Source: Hippasteria phrygiana (taxonomy: Eukaryota; Echinodermata; Asteroidea; Valvatida; Goniasteridae). Taken from it: a stretch of DNA of 64,000 bases. Under the pieces are notes generated by a model that saw only the letters and a list, made by a program, of their open reading frames with translations, was not told the DNA's origin and ran no database searches. The stretch is taken from assembly GCA_037893225.1 (NCBI GenBank), contig JAZGUH010000616.1:434001-498000 (forward strand), read 5' to 3'. Position 1 is the stretch's first letter. Each line of letters starts with the position of its first letter. Of the stretch, positions 47,501 to 57,922 are shown piece by piece. Position numbers and translations under genes: made by a program.

Positions 47501-48383
47501 TCTGGGACACCCTGTATATTGCAAATACCGCCTGGGATATTTTGCACAATGGTCAAAAGGCATTGTGGGAAGGAGAAAGGCACAAACATTGCTCCCTTTT
47601 TCTTTCCACAATGCCTTTTGGTCATTGAGAAAAATCACCCAGACAGTATTTGCGATATATACCTTATGCCAAAATGGTGAAAAGGGGGTCCACTTTTAGG
47701 TTATTGGAACTGCCAAACTAGTTAGCGACAATAAAGACCAACAAATATCCCGGGCAGGGTTTTAGTTTTTGAGGGAAATTTTGGGATAAAGCGACGATGA
47801 AGACGACAAAACGCAACGCGAAAATAAAGATGGCGATTACCACGACGCACAGCTGAGCAAACACACAAAACCGTGTTGATTCGCATGCAACTGCCGTAAT
47901 GCATGTAAGGAAATTGCATTTTCTACCAAAATAAACTGTTCAAAATTACCAAAAATAGATGTCAATAGAATTAGAGAAGTCTGCTTTACGTTGAATTGTT
48001 GAAAAAGTCATTTTTGAATGAGAAAAAAATACCCGACTTTAATTTGATCATAGAGCAAGGAAATTTGATCAAACATAAAGAGGGGCCCTACACTAGTACT
48101 ACTACACAATCACCCATAAAGACTGCCCCAAATGTAAACAGTAAACCACAGACAGGACAAAATAATGTTAAAGTGGGTAGAACTTGCTCAGCGCGCCACA
48201 TATATGACAACGCAGTCACGACAGTCACCATTTTGCAATTTGACAAGCACGACAAATTAACATGCAACATAACTTTTACATTAATACACACATTCCAACA
48301 AGGATCATTAAAATATTACGTCCTACTTAGGACACAACATTTCAAAAGCACTTTCCGGAACAACAAACCTTTGTATCGGCCAT
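38511..48383 (-). CDS. RANBP1: Ran-binding protein 1
   Basis: Six coding exons on the minus strand: 48383-48369, 45592-45489, 44427-44267, 43322-43194, 41413-41357, 38782-38511. They join in frame to 738 nt, 245 aa. RanBP1 binds Ran-GTP through its Ran-binding domain and, with RanGAP, releases Ran from export complexes in the cytoplasm. Exon 1 codes only MADTK. The RanBD spans about residues 18-155 and contains [47 protein letters not shown] and [16 protein letters not shown] nuclear-export-like motif [10 protein letters not shown] is at 191-200. The C-terminal tail after residue 156 is very acidic and Lys/Glu-rich, making the protein about 45 residues longer than human (201 aa). All introns are GT-AG. 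Intron 1 carries a nested transposon. Confidence 0.95.
38838..39211. mobile_element. 374-bp fold-back element in RANBP1 intron 5
   Basis: Arms of about 125 bp (38838-38964 and 39084-39211) share AATAAGCCATTTGCGAGTTAA, AACATCTGGTACACTGAC, AAATGCTTGGCACATTTTAA and CCAGACCAAAGA with few mismatches. The central spacer is about 120 bp. Confidence 0.85.
39269..39713. mobile_element. hAT-like MITE with CAGTGAG target duplication
   Basis: Begins TAGGGCTGGGCATCC and ends TGCACACCCCTAC (inverted). CAGTGAG directly flanks both sides (39262-39268 and 39714-39720). The interior is rich in GGGTACC. Short ends of this type plus a 7-8-bp duplication fit hAT elements. Confidence 0.7.
40231..41192. mobile_element. 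TTAA element, CCCTAAC family, interrupted by a second element
   Basis: TTAACCCTAACCTTCCC at the left, GGGAGTTAGGGTTAA at the right. The interior has AATCCTCC / GGAGGATT motifs as in the 28.4-29.4 kb element. The fold-back at 40350-40982 is nested inside. Confidence 0.7.
40350..40982. mobile_element. 633-bp inverted-repeat element nested in a TTAA element
   Basis: Ends GCAGCCGATTTCACGAAACC and GGTTTCGTGAAATCGGCTGC are perfect inverted repeats. The interior has TTGCGCAACTTAC-like palindromic stretches near both ends. No transposase seen. Confidence 0.8.
41541..42075. mobile_element. hAT-like MITE, AT-rich (ATTCGAATA motifs)
   Basis: Begins TAGGGGTGTTCATTTTCGAA and ends TTCGGGACAGCTCTA. Flanks TATGGAAT (41533-41540) and TACAGAAT (42076-42083) look like a diverged 8-bp duplication. 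Clusters of TATTCGAATATT lie at both ends. Confidence 0.6.
42339..43075. mobile_element. TTAA / GCTAAATGCAACAGAATGC element, interrupted
   Basis: Left part TTAACCCTAACCCTGCTAAA then TGCAACAGAATGC; right part GCATTCTGTTGCATTTGGCAGGG at about 43048-43071. The element at 42466-42985 separates them. Confidence 0.5.
42466..42985. mobile_element. MITE, family D (TIR GAGCAAGTTCG)
   Basis: The inner end GAGCAAGTTCGGGTG faces CACCCAACCGAACTTGCTC. A short relative is at 51279-51418. Contains several CTAGTCGA/ATCTAGTC motifs. Confidence 0.65.
43544..43932. mobile_element. MITE, family C, interrupted
   Basis: Starts GGCCAATTTCACGGAGCTGC. The right end is degenerate (ATAGCTTCATGAAAAATG). The TTAA element at 43589-43799 is inserted inside. 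Confidence 0.6.
43589..43799. mobile_element. 211-bp TTAA element nested in a family C MITE
   Basis: TTAACCCTAACTACCCCAAG at the left and AAGGGGTTAGGGTTAA at the right. The interior contains CAAACTCCAACAGCAGG. Removing it and one TTAA restores the host MITE. Confidence 0.75.
46239..47160 (-). pseudogene. Degenerate DDE transposase, C-terminal part, split by an insertion
   Basis: The minus strand reads DGAPAHR..., [18 protein letters not shown] from 47151. The expected SPDL step is missing, with a frame change, then [20 protein letters not shown] to about 46978. After the inserted element the same protein resumes at 46374 as [20 protein letters not shown] and ends DEHVEGVGA with stop at 46239. 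This layout is typical of mariner/Tc1-superfamily transposases. The N-terminal DNA-binding region is absent. Not functional. Confidence 0.7.
46378..46974. mobile_element. ~600-bp MITE (PIF/Harbinger-like ends) inserted in the transposase
   Basis: Ends AAGGCTGGTTTATAGACGGTC and its counterpart ending CGACTATAAACCGGCCTT are inverted. A TA (possibly TTA/TAA) target duplication fits PIF/Harbinger. Rich in CGCGAC motifs, no ORF of note. Confidence 0.65.
47519..47665. mobile_element. Small fold-back element
   Basis: Arms share TTGCAAATACCGCCTGGG / CCCAGACAGTATTTGCGA and CAAAAGGCATTGTGG / CCACAATGCCTTTTGG. It abuts the mariner-like end. Confidence 0.65.
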
Positions 48384-51089
48384 GATGACTGTGATATAAA
48401 ATGGATAAATAAATTATGTTTGTGCCGTCAAATGTCACAATCCAGATCTTCGGCTAATGTTCCCGCTTGCGCAATTGAAATTGTCAAAAGAGGGCGCCCT
48501 TGGCTTTTGGTGTAACATTGCAAAATGCATCTGGACAAAAAGATCGGGGTAAAAGGGGAATTAATTTTAAAGGTTTCGTATAATAAGTGTATTCAAATTG
48601 GGTTTGATAAGTCCAGTTCATAGACTTTTATTATAAAAAGGTCCATTTATATCTAAGTGACTTTACAAATTATTTTTGCTACTGTTTATCGTAGCTTTTC
48701 CTTCCTCCATGAACATATTAACAAGCAGGGTACCCAGTGAAATTATGGAAGTAGAGCCATTCTTCCTCCAATTGGTAGAGCCAAGCTAGTTGTTATTGGC
48801 AAGGTTTTTTCAACCTTAGATTTTGTAGAAAGTTGAAACCATGTGAATTGTTATCCCATTTTTGTTTTTAATGTAAGCATATTTTCCAAATAAACGCTTA
48901 TGCATAAATAAAAAAAACATAATTATGTTAGTTGTACAAAATCTTCTAGCTCTCGTAACAGTGTTTATGTACTAATTTATGTAAATTACCACCATGTTTC
49001 TAAAAATCCAATATTTTCTAAATAAATGCTAAACACAATTATGTCAGTTGCACAAAATCCTCATAGCATGGATCTATACAGTTGTGATCGAAAGTTTACA
49101 TACACCGCAGTCCTGCAAACAAATTCCCAATTAATCTATAAGCTGTGAACCAATTAAATCCACATTTGGATGCTTGAAGGAGGAAGGACGTTTGAAACGT
49201 GATTTTCATACACTGATAATTTAAAAAGAAAAATAAATTCAAGAAACAGAGAAGCCCCAGGACCAATAGACCCAAGACGTAATGCTTTTTTTTTTTACAT
49301 ATGTGTGCGCTTTCCTATGTCCCTACCTTGTCTGGTGCCCTGACCTGGCTCCCATAGGAAAGCGCACATGTAAACAAAGCGTGACGTCATTACGTCTTGG
49401 GTCTATTCCAAATTATGTAAACTTTCGACCATAACTAGTTCGTCTGAAATTTGGAATAATTTCTTTGATGTTTATTAGGCTCTATTTAGATCTGGACCCA
49501 GGAAAACCGTATTAGGGTGGTATATATAGGGCTGGCAGTCTAACCCCCATCTGTTGTAGCCCTTTACCTAAAGTGGCTTTTAGCCTTGTATTGGGCAACT
49601 TCCATAAAAAAACAACACTGGCAGTGTTTACGATTGGATACCTTTTGAACAACACCGCCAAGTTTCTAAAATCCTAGCTTTTGAGCTGCAGTCACCCATG
49701 TTCTTTGAGGAATCCTTGGTTTCATTAAAAAAATATATATATTGAAAAGATAATATATCAGCCAAGAGCCTGTACCAGCTCTTTGTAACACCGTAAAATA
49801 ATTCACACATGACAACATTATGAGACACGATGAAACAAAACTTCCATTTTCCTTGCACTTGCAGTTTTTTATTTACATTTAAATGCCAAGAAACAGTAAA
49901 CAATACAAAAATTCCTAGAAAAAAGAAGAAAAAGTACAACGGAGCATCATTGGCACTGACAAGGCAGTAAAATACAAACACAATTTTCTCCATAGTCCGG
50001 TCAGGCCAATAGCAAAAGTCTGATGGAAGGAGGGGATACTTTTTTAATTATGAATAATTGACGTTTTTAGAGAGGCGTTTAAAAACACGTTTGTTCACAA
50101 ATTCCCCCCAAATGACCTTTTTTTTTTTTGCCAGGTAATTAAATACTTTGAAAAGAGATAGGAGAAAGAAAAATAAATAATGCGGGGGGGGGGGGGGGGG
50201 GGGGGGGTGTGTTAGGACTTCCCCAGTTGGGGACATCATGCAAAATCTGTACAATGTATGCATGAAGATATTTGGGGGAAGTCTTTAGAATTCAGATAAT
50301 TTATCTGCCGTATATAAGTCTCACCCAAAACCTTGATGCGTCACTGTTGTAACCATCACCCCCATAAAAGTTTGGGTATAGTGCTGTAACTGTATTTATG
50401 GTAAACTACTACATTTAGTTGATCAAAGAATGCTGCAGTATAAAAATAATATGAGCAATGTATACATTGAAACAGCAGTGAGAATTGCTTATCTTTTGCA
50501 AAGCAAAACTAAAATTAAGTTATAATGTTGCAACTCTTACAATACGAATAGAACTGGCCTTAATACACAAAAGAACAAAAATGATTCAATGCCTGCCTCT
50601 ATATAGTGCAAAAACTCGTTAACAGCACCATTTTAATAGTCATTCTCGGCCCCTCCCCTCCCCTCCCCCCCTGCCAAGAAAAAAACTCAAAGCGAACATC
50701 CCTACCCCACCCCCATATACCTATACCCTCTTCAACCCCCACTCCATAAAAAGAAATCCCAAACCCCACCCCCTTTACCCCCACCCCAACCCATAAAAAA
50801 TCAGAGCCGAAAACACCAGCTTCACATTAAATCATTTTTTCATGCATGTAAAGTGCACATAATATATTCCCCTTCTGGTTATCTGGTTATGCACAATTAC
50901 TCTTCAATAATTCACGATCTGATTTCGGAACAACAAGAACTATATAATGTTGTTCTCTTTCAATCTCCGTCCTGCATGAATAGTCTCTGCAACTGTGCAG
51001 CACATGTACAGTGGCACGTCATCATCACCCTTATCTGAGTTGTAAAGCGTTCCAAGTACGGCAACAAACAATTTCCCACAGAACGTCCC
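48384..51089. other. RANBP1 promoter side and FKBP6-like 3' side
   Basis: Apart from the Tc1-like remnant (49077-49440) and a 24-bp G run (50184-50207) no gene was recognised. The RANBP1 promoter should lie just above 48383. No clear TATA box was identified. Confidence 0.4.
49077..49440. mobile_element. Tc1-like non-autonomous element with nested MITE
   Basis: The left end TACAGTTGTGATCGAAAGTT and right end AACTTTCGACCATAACTAG are Tc1-type inverted repeats, with the TTTACATA motif at both. Inside, 49265-49407 is a separate fold-back (AATAGACCCAAGACGTAATG facing its inverse, with GCGCTTTCCTATG/CATAGGAAAGCGC). Confidence 0.7.
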
Positions 51090-54000
51090 TCACGGTTCAT
51101 CCTCCGGCTTTGACTTGAAGATCTTCAGGTACTTGTCGGAGGTCTGAAAGAAAGATTTCAGACGGGAGACAAACTCAGTAAGTGAACATTACACGAGTCG
51201 GATCGCTTGAAACATTCTAACAAGAACATTGCCCGTCTCAATCGATTAAACATAAGCTGTTCCCACAAGCCGTTACATCCTAGAGCAAGTTCGAGCGGCG
51301 ACTATTTGTCAACCACTACTCGATTTTCCATGGTAACCTGTACACGAAATACATATTGGGTACCAGGCAAAATCGACTAGTGGTCGACAAATGGTCGCCA
51401 CTCGAACTTGCTCCTAGGAGCAACATTTGATGCTGTACTGGAATGGTTGTCTGTGCACGTGCCTGCTTACTCCAGAACAGACCGTTTCAGTTGAGAGTAG
51501 CCGTGGGAGAAATTGAATATTTCAAAATCCGGTTATCCTAATTTTATTCAAACCGAATAATGGTTTCACCGGAAGTTTTACCCATCTAGTTCATAGTCAT
51601 GCCAACAAAAAGTGATGAGTGAGGTGCCGCATAAAAAGCCTTCCCAATGACTGGATATAGTTTGCAGGATTCAGTGACCCCTGGGCCTTTACAAAAACAC
51701 TCCAGAGCTGTAATGTTGAGGAAAAAAAATGGATGGGCAGGCTATTCATATACCAAGAAGACCACTAGCGAGTGTTGAATGCAATTACAATCAGAGACCA
51801 TGGAGCAAATTGGAAGATGTTTCAGCTGTTTACTTTAGCCTGTGTCACAAAAAAAATGGAAGGCTACCCTAGGGGGTTACGGATAACATAAGATGAGCTT
51901 CCTACCTGGTGTAGTGTCCTGACTTGTAAGCCCATTTCCAGTGCAACCTGTTGGAGGTACTCAGTCTCGGCCGGCGTCAGCGTATCGAGAGGAATGGGCA
52001 GCTCGGTTGAGCCCTCGTCTGCTGCAAATGCTCTGTCAATCAATAAGTGTGACAGACGTATGTAACTTAAGATGCCGCACTATGAATTTGTAGCCTCGAC
52101 ACCAGCTATTCTATTAGTTTTTAACTCTCATGCAAGTTTACCCAGATATCACTTGTGAAAAATGTAATTGGGTGAACACTCACGGAGTAAATTTTTGACG
52201 GGGGCAAACAACGCAGATCCAGCAAAAAATCTGACCGGGCACAACGAAATAAGTAGAAAGTCACCCAATGGCATTCTGTGCTACAAGCAGAAGCAACCAT
52301 TTTTCACCCAGAGTCAATTTTGGGATTTGAACATTTTTATATTCTGAAAAAGTCCTATTCCGTCAGATCCCAAAGTTTTAAAACTGAATTCAATCTCAAA
52401 ATATTTCTTGGGGTGATTTCTTTATTGACATAGGGGTAAAGCGTACATGGTTCACTAACTTTGCGGAGCTTCATTTTATCAAAACACGGGGCCAAGACTA
52501 ATAACTTCAAAAGGTTAGGCCTACAGTGGGGCCCAGGATTGAATTACAGCAACACGCAATACATCAAATTAAAGCTCATTGCGTGTACTTTCAAGAAATA
52601 CCGTAATCTCAATTTTTAACCTTTACTATTTCCACCTGTTTTGTTGGGCCTGGCACGGTCACAAATGTACATTTTTTCCCCTAAATCACCCAGAAAATTG
52701 TTTTCATTGAAAAACAATAAATTTCAAAAAAATTAATTTATTTTAATTTATATTTTTTTTGGGGGGAGACATTTGAAGATAAAGAATGTAATAACATAAG
52801 TGGTTTTTACTTGAGTTTCGTCTGGAGGAGTTGCTGTACTTCTGCGGGGCATTTCTTCTTTATATCAGTCGTGGTTCCACCTTTAGTTTTCTCATCTTTT
52901 CCTGAAACATAAAAAAGGTAATGTTATTGAACATTTTTATGTTCTTTTGTGGGGTTTTTTTTCTGTAAAAATAGCAAACATGCAGGGTAGCTAGAGGAGC
53001 TAGAATAGCCAAAGGTTGGCCAGGGTGGGTCCGAGTCCACCCCCCCCCCCCCCCCCCTCCCAAAAAAATAATGAAAACTCAAGCCAGGATTTGTTACATT
53101 GAGGAAGCCCCTCCCCCACCTCACCGACCCACCATGGCCTTCCCTCAGCCCATCCTTCAGCCAACTCACTTTTATGAAGTTTAGCAAATTGCCTGAAAAT
53201 TTGAAACTAGGAATAATGACTGGCAATGAGATTACTAGTGCACGTCTGTGCCCCAAGGGAGCTATGATTGACCACCTAGCTATTTCCCGAAGCCGAGGGA
53301 AACGGGACCTCTCGTGATATTTGGAGGTTTTTGAATATCAACCAAACATCCAAATGATGATATTGTTTTAACTGAACATTAAAAAGCAATTCCGTAATGG
53401 AGTTGCAACCAGTCAAAAAGTGTTGAGTGCAGTGTTGTAGTCGAGACCATTTCAAGACCAGGCACAAGACCATGCACAAGACCATGCACAAGACCATTCA
53501 CAAGACCAGCTTGTAACAGGCACAAGTAACAGGCATAAACCATGACAAAGGAATTATTTTGTTACAGTTCATTTGAATAGCTTCAGACTTGGATTAAGAC
53601 TACTGGTTTTGTGCTGGTCTTGTGCTGGTCTTGTGCTGGTCTTGCAGGGTATTGTGTGGTCTTGTGATGGTCTTGACTACAAGAGTGCAGTGACCGACCA
53701 GGCATTATACCCCCGTGTGATGCTTGTGCGATGCATGATGCGCGTCCAGTTCACACTAATACATCTAGCCTATACTGGTGAACCCCACGTGATGACTGTT
53801 TTAGCCAACCAGGATACAAAACCAGCAAGAAGTGTGTTACAATCACATTAACCCCTGGTAGAGGGACGAGGCCCATAGCCGCAGTGTGAGGCAAGACACC
53901 TGGGCCAGTTGATGTGAATAGCCGCATTCCTGCTCATACACAATGCTTTCATTATTCATCTATATTGTTCTTGAACTATATTGTTCCGTGTTCTGTGTAA

Positions 54001-57000
54001 TGAATAGATGGAGCATTTTTCAAACAAAGCTTTCATTCACAAGAAAAAAGGGGGGGCGGGGTTCAGTGTGCAATGAATGGGACCACTCTATTCAGTGTGG
54101 TGCCTATATTATTCATGTTTACACTCGGCTTCATAGCCCTTTCAGTGAGAGCCTGGTGTACCCCAGCATTCCATCAATAACGGCCAACTGCAACAGCTTA
54201 TTAAGAAGGCCCTACAGTATCAAATCTTGTAGGACCTTAATCCCTTCACTGACCTTACCTTTGCTAGGGTTGTTTGTCGAGGAGAACATTCTGGCACACA
54301 TAGTCTTGTCCAGTTGCCGGAACCTGGCCCTGGTCGCTTCCAACTCCTTCAGCTCCGCCACGACGGCTGAATTTCTGGGGCTGAGTTTCAGCGCCTTGGA
54401 CAGCCATCTTTGGGCACCGTCAAACTCCCCATTACGCAGCAGAGCCTGTTGCAGAAAAATGGCAGAATCCTTGGCGAAAAGGTTTTTACAAGTCAGTGCA
54501 TTTTTCCAAGCAAAAGCCAAAAATCCCTACACTACACTATACAAAGGCACAAGAAGTATAAACCAATCTTGACTGGCTGTAAGAGCCGGATTTTGGACAC
54601 CGGATTTTGGACAGCTGGGCCCAATTTGTTGACTCTGAGGAAATCTTTGTCGTTGAATTACCACTGTGCTTACTGTGCTACAACACAAACTGTTTACTCT
54701 GTAAGCACAAAATCCTTAGTTAACCCTTTGAAGCATGACGTCTATAGACGCCAAAAAAAAAAATTACCACAAGGCCGGATGACGTCTATACATGCCATTC
54801 TCTGCATTTTCAATCTATTGTTGGATTATTGTGTATGTTACGCTTGGCTGCACAAGCCTCTTGTGTCCGTTTCGCTTGGCTGCACAGGCCGCCCGGGCAC
54901 CCTGGCACCTCATTATAAACAACCGTACTCAAGGGGTTAAGGAATGTATACATGCACTCATCGCGTGTAGTCATCCATACTAAACTCAGATTTGGAAATA
55001 GTAGGCTTACATGATGGGATACAGAGACGAAGTTAATTAAACATGTATTCTGTGTAAATACCGCGTACTCGTGTAGGAACTTGTACCAAGTGCAACGATC
55101 GGACTACACACCATGACGTCACGTGCAATAAATGCATAACGCATGACATGCAAATGGACGTGACGTACGATTTTTCAGACGATCGATTTTCAAAAGTGAG
55201 CCAATTTGCATTTTGTTTCCAAATTAAAAAGGACAATACAACATATTTGTTTGTGTATTGCTCTCTATATTGACATATCTGTAGACTGAGACAATAATTT
55301 CACATTTTTTCAAAGCGTTCTACTAGGTCTTTAAGTACTTTTTACATCACAGCAACATGACCCTAGGCACATATTGTCTTGTACAGGGTTTAAATTAAAG
55401 CAAGGCAACACAAATCACCTGACCACGTCTGAATAAGGCCTTGATGTTCTGCGGGTCGATGTCCAGCGCCTTTTTGCAGTTGGAGAGCGCCCTCGGATAG
55501 TAAGCCTGCTTGATGCAGCAGATAGACATGTTCAGGTACAGCTTCAATGACACCCTCTTCATCTCATCCTCCTCGGACTGGTTGGCCAGTCTAGCATTTT
55601 CAAGGAGTCTTATTGCCTGAGTAAGAGATGGGACACAAAGTCTGTGTTAGCACAGTGACCACCGCCAACCATCACTCAATCCTACAAGTTCAAGTTGAAC
55701 ATTAACATTTCTGACTTAGTTTGGAAAGATACCTTAATACACTCGATCAGTGACCACCACCCAACATCCTCCATTAACCTTAACGCTGCTAAATTTAACA
55801 AAATCCAACAATTGTAAAATGCTGTTGTAATTTGTTAGATTTAGCAGTCAACACAAACTATACACGGCGTCTTGGATATTGTTGTATTTAGCAGTGTAGC
55901 AGCTAAATATACCTGTTGGATTTTGTCACATTTAGCCGGGTGGAAGCTTAGCTAAATATGCCTAAACACGCCCCACGCCCCCGCATAAAAAAGATCGTTG
56001 CCACCCCCCATCCCCCCGCCACCCCACTGTCAATTTTGCAAATGTAGAAAATAATAGTGTTATTAAGAAAGAAACTGTTAGTGGCCAGTGCCCCCTCCCC
56101 CACCCCCACTGTAATATCCAGCCCCCACTCGCCCCCTATGGAGAGAGCCCTGGCTATGCTACTGAAGCCAAGGGGCAAGTAATGAAATAGCAGGTGTAAA
56201 TAGAACGCCCACTATCACGACAGAGTAACGTCTTTCAATACACAGAACCAAAATTTCACTCTCTACTTTCAACGCCATAGTTATGAATCTGAACAGCAAA
56301 GGAAATAAACGGAATTAATCTCTGGGGGGGGGGGGGGGGGGGGAAGAGAAAAGCCAATGGCTAAGCACAACAATTTGCTGAGAATAAAAGTTTTTCCTGA
56401 AAAAAAACACAGGATTACTAACCAAATTTCCATGTGATATTGAATTGCTTGAGAGTGGTATTCACGGGCCAATTTCATAGAGCTGCTTAAGCAAAAAATT
56501 TGCTTAAGCGCAAAAAAACCTTGCTTAATAAAATCATGTTGCCAGCCAAAATTCCATGTGATCTATATATTGCTTGTGACTGGTATTTAGCTGTTGTTTG
56601 CTTATCATAAAAATCACATGGGGTTCTGCCTGCTAACCTCATTTTATTAAGCAAGGTTTTATGTGCTTAAGAATTATTTTGTTTTGCTTAAGCAGCTCTA
56701 TGAAATTGGCCTCTGTTGTTTGCTTAGCATGAAAACACATGGACATTTTTATTGAAAAACCTGCTATTACAGAGGAAAACCTGTTAAGCAATTTTGTTGT
56801 GCTTGGAAACTTCGGGAACTAACCCCTGATCTGGGTGAGTGACTCATCCATTTTTAGGCTACACAGTGATACTAATATCATGACTACAGTGAGCTTCGAA
56901 TGGGAAATAGTAACTCTGGCACAAGACTGAATGGCCAGTCTAACATTTCCAAAGACACCTTATCACCTAGGCAACAAGGAAGACAGAGGATGACTGTTGC

Positions 57001-57890
57001 AACCAATTAATCCTTTAGAAGACGATGCACAGTTTCTATTCTAATCTGGTTATGAAGTCTTGCATTTTAAATCTCATTGCAAGCATTGGCCAGAATGAAA
57101 CCGAGGGATACTCGTTGCCTAGGCAACAGAGAAGATACGGCAAGGTTAATCCTCTGGTAGTAACTATGGGTGCTGGCATTAGGCCAATTGGCTTGTCTAA
57201 GATTTTCATTTTCTATTTTGTCATTTCAGCAGTAAAAACTGACAGATTTTTGTTTATTCTAAGATATGCTTATATATAAATGGTACGTAAGTTTGTTATA
57301 CAATAAACTTTGTACAATTTCACTTGAAAACTCACCTTACCGTAGTACCACGCTGCTTTGGAGATGTTCTTCTCTTGATAAAACTCATTACCAGCCTTTA
57401 AAAAAAAAATCCAAGATGAATAGAGCCTTGTCAATTTCTGATTTTTCAGCAAGACTTCTAGTAACTCTAATCAACGTAAACAATGGGATTTTCATGTCCC
57501 TGGCCTGGTAAAAATGTGCACAACACAAAAACAATTTGTATACATGGCTTCAGTCTTGGAGGAAGCTGGCGATACAAATTATAAGCAATCTGCATGGTTA
57601 TGCAATTGCTCATTTGCATTAAATTCACTGCCACTGCCTGTGCAATATGCTGTTGACAAATATAGATCCTACGGGAGCACAGGCATTGACTAAAAGATTT
57701 CTGTGTTCAAACTCTTGAATACAGACGACGGCCATAGCTGTGGTTTGAAAAAGACCACCTGGCCAGTTGATGTTTATATGGGAATTCGCCAAACAAAATT
57801 AGAAGCTATTTTTACAGTGGTGCCGCACCCGTGTGCAAGCTGCCCGCGTTCTTTAATTTGATTGGCGTGCGCATTTTGGCAAGTTGTAAA

Positions 57891-57922
<32 letters not shown>

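Larger units (their letters stand above)
45942..47516. mobile_element. mariner/Tc1-like transposon remnant in RANBP1 intron 1
   Basis: Ends ACAGGGTGTCCCAGAAAAAA and its inverse are inverted repeats about 190 bp long. Minus-strand transposase fragments lie between them. The element at 46378-46974 is inserted inside it. Confidence 0.8.

Noticed and set aside
53943..54572. 209-codon plus-strand ORF
   Set aside because: It lies antisense to a conserved FKBP6-like TPR exon (54259-54445) and shows no motif.
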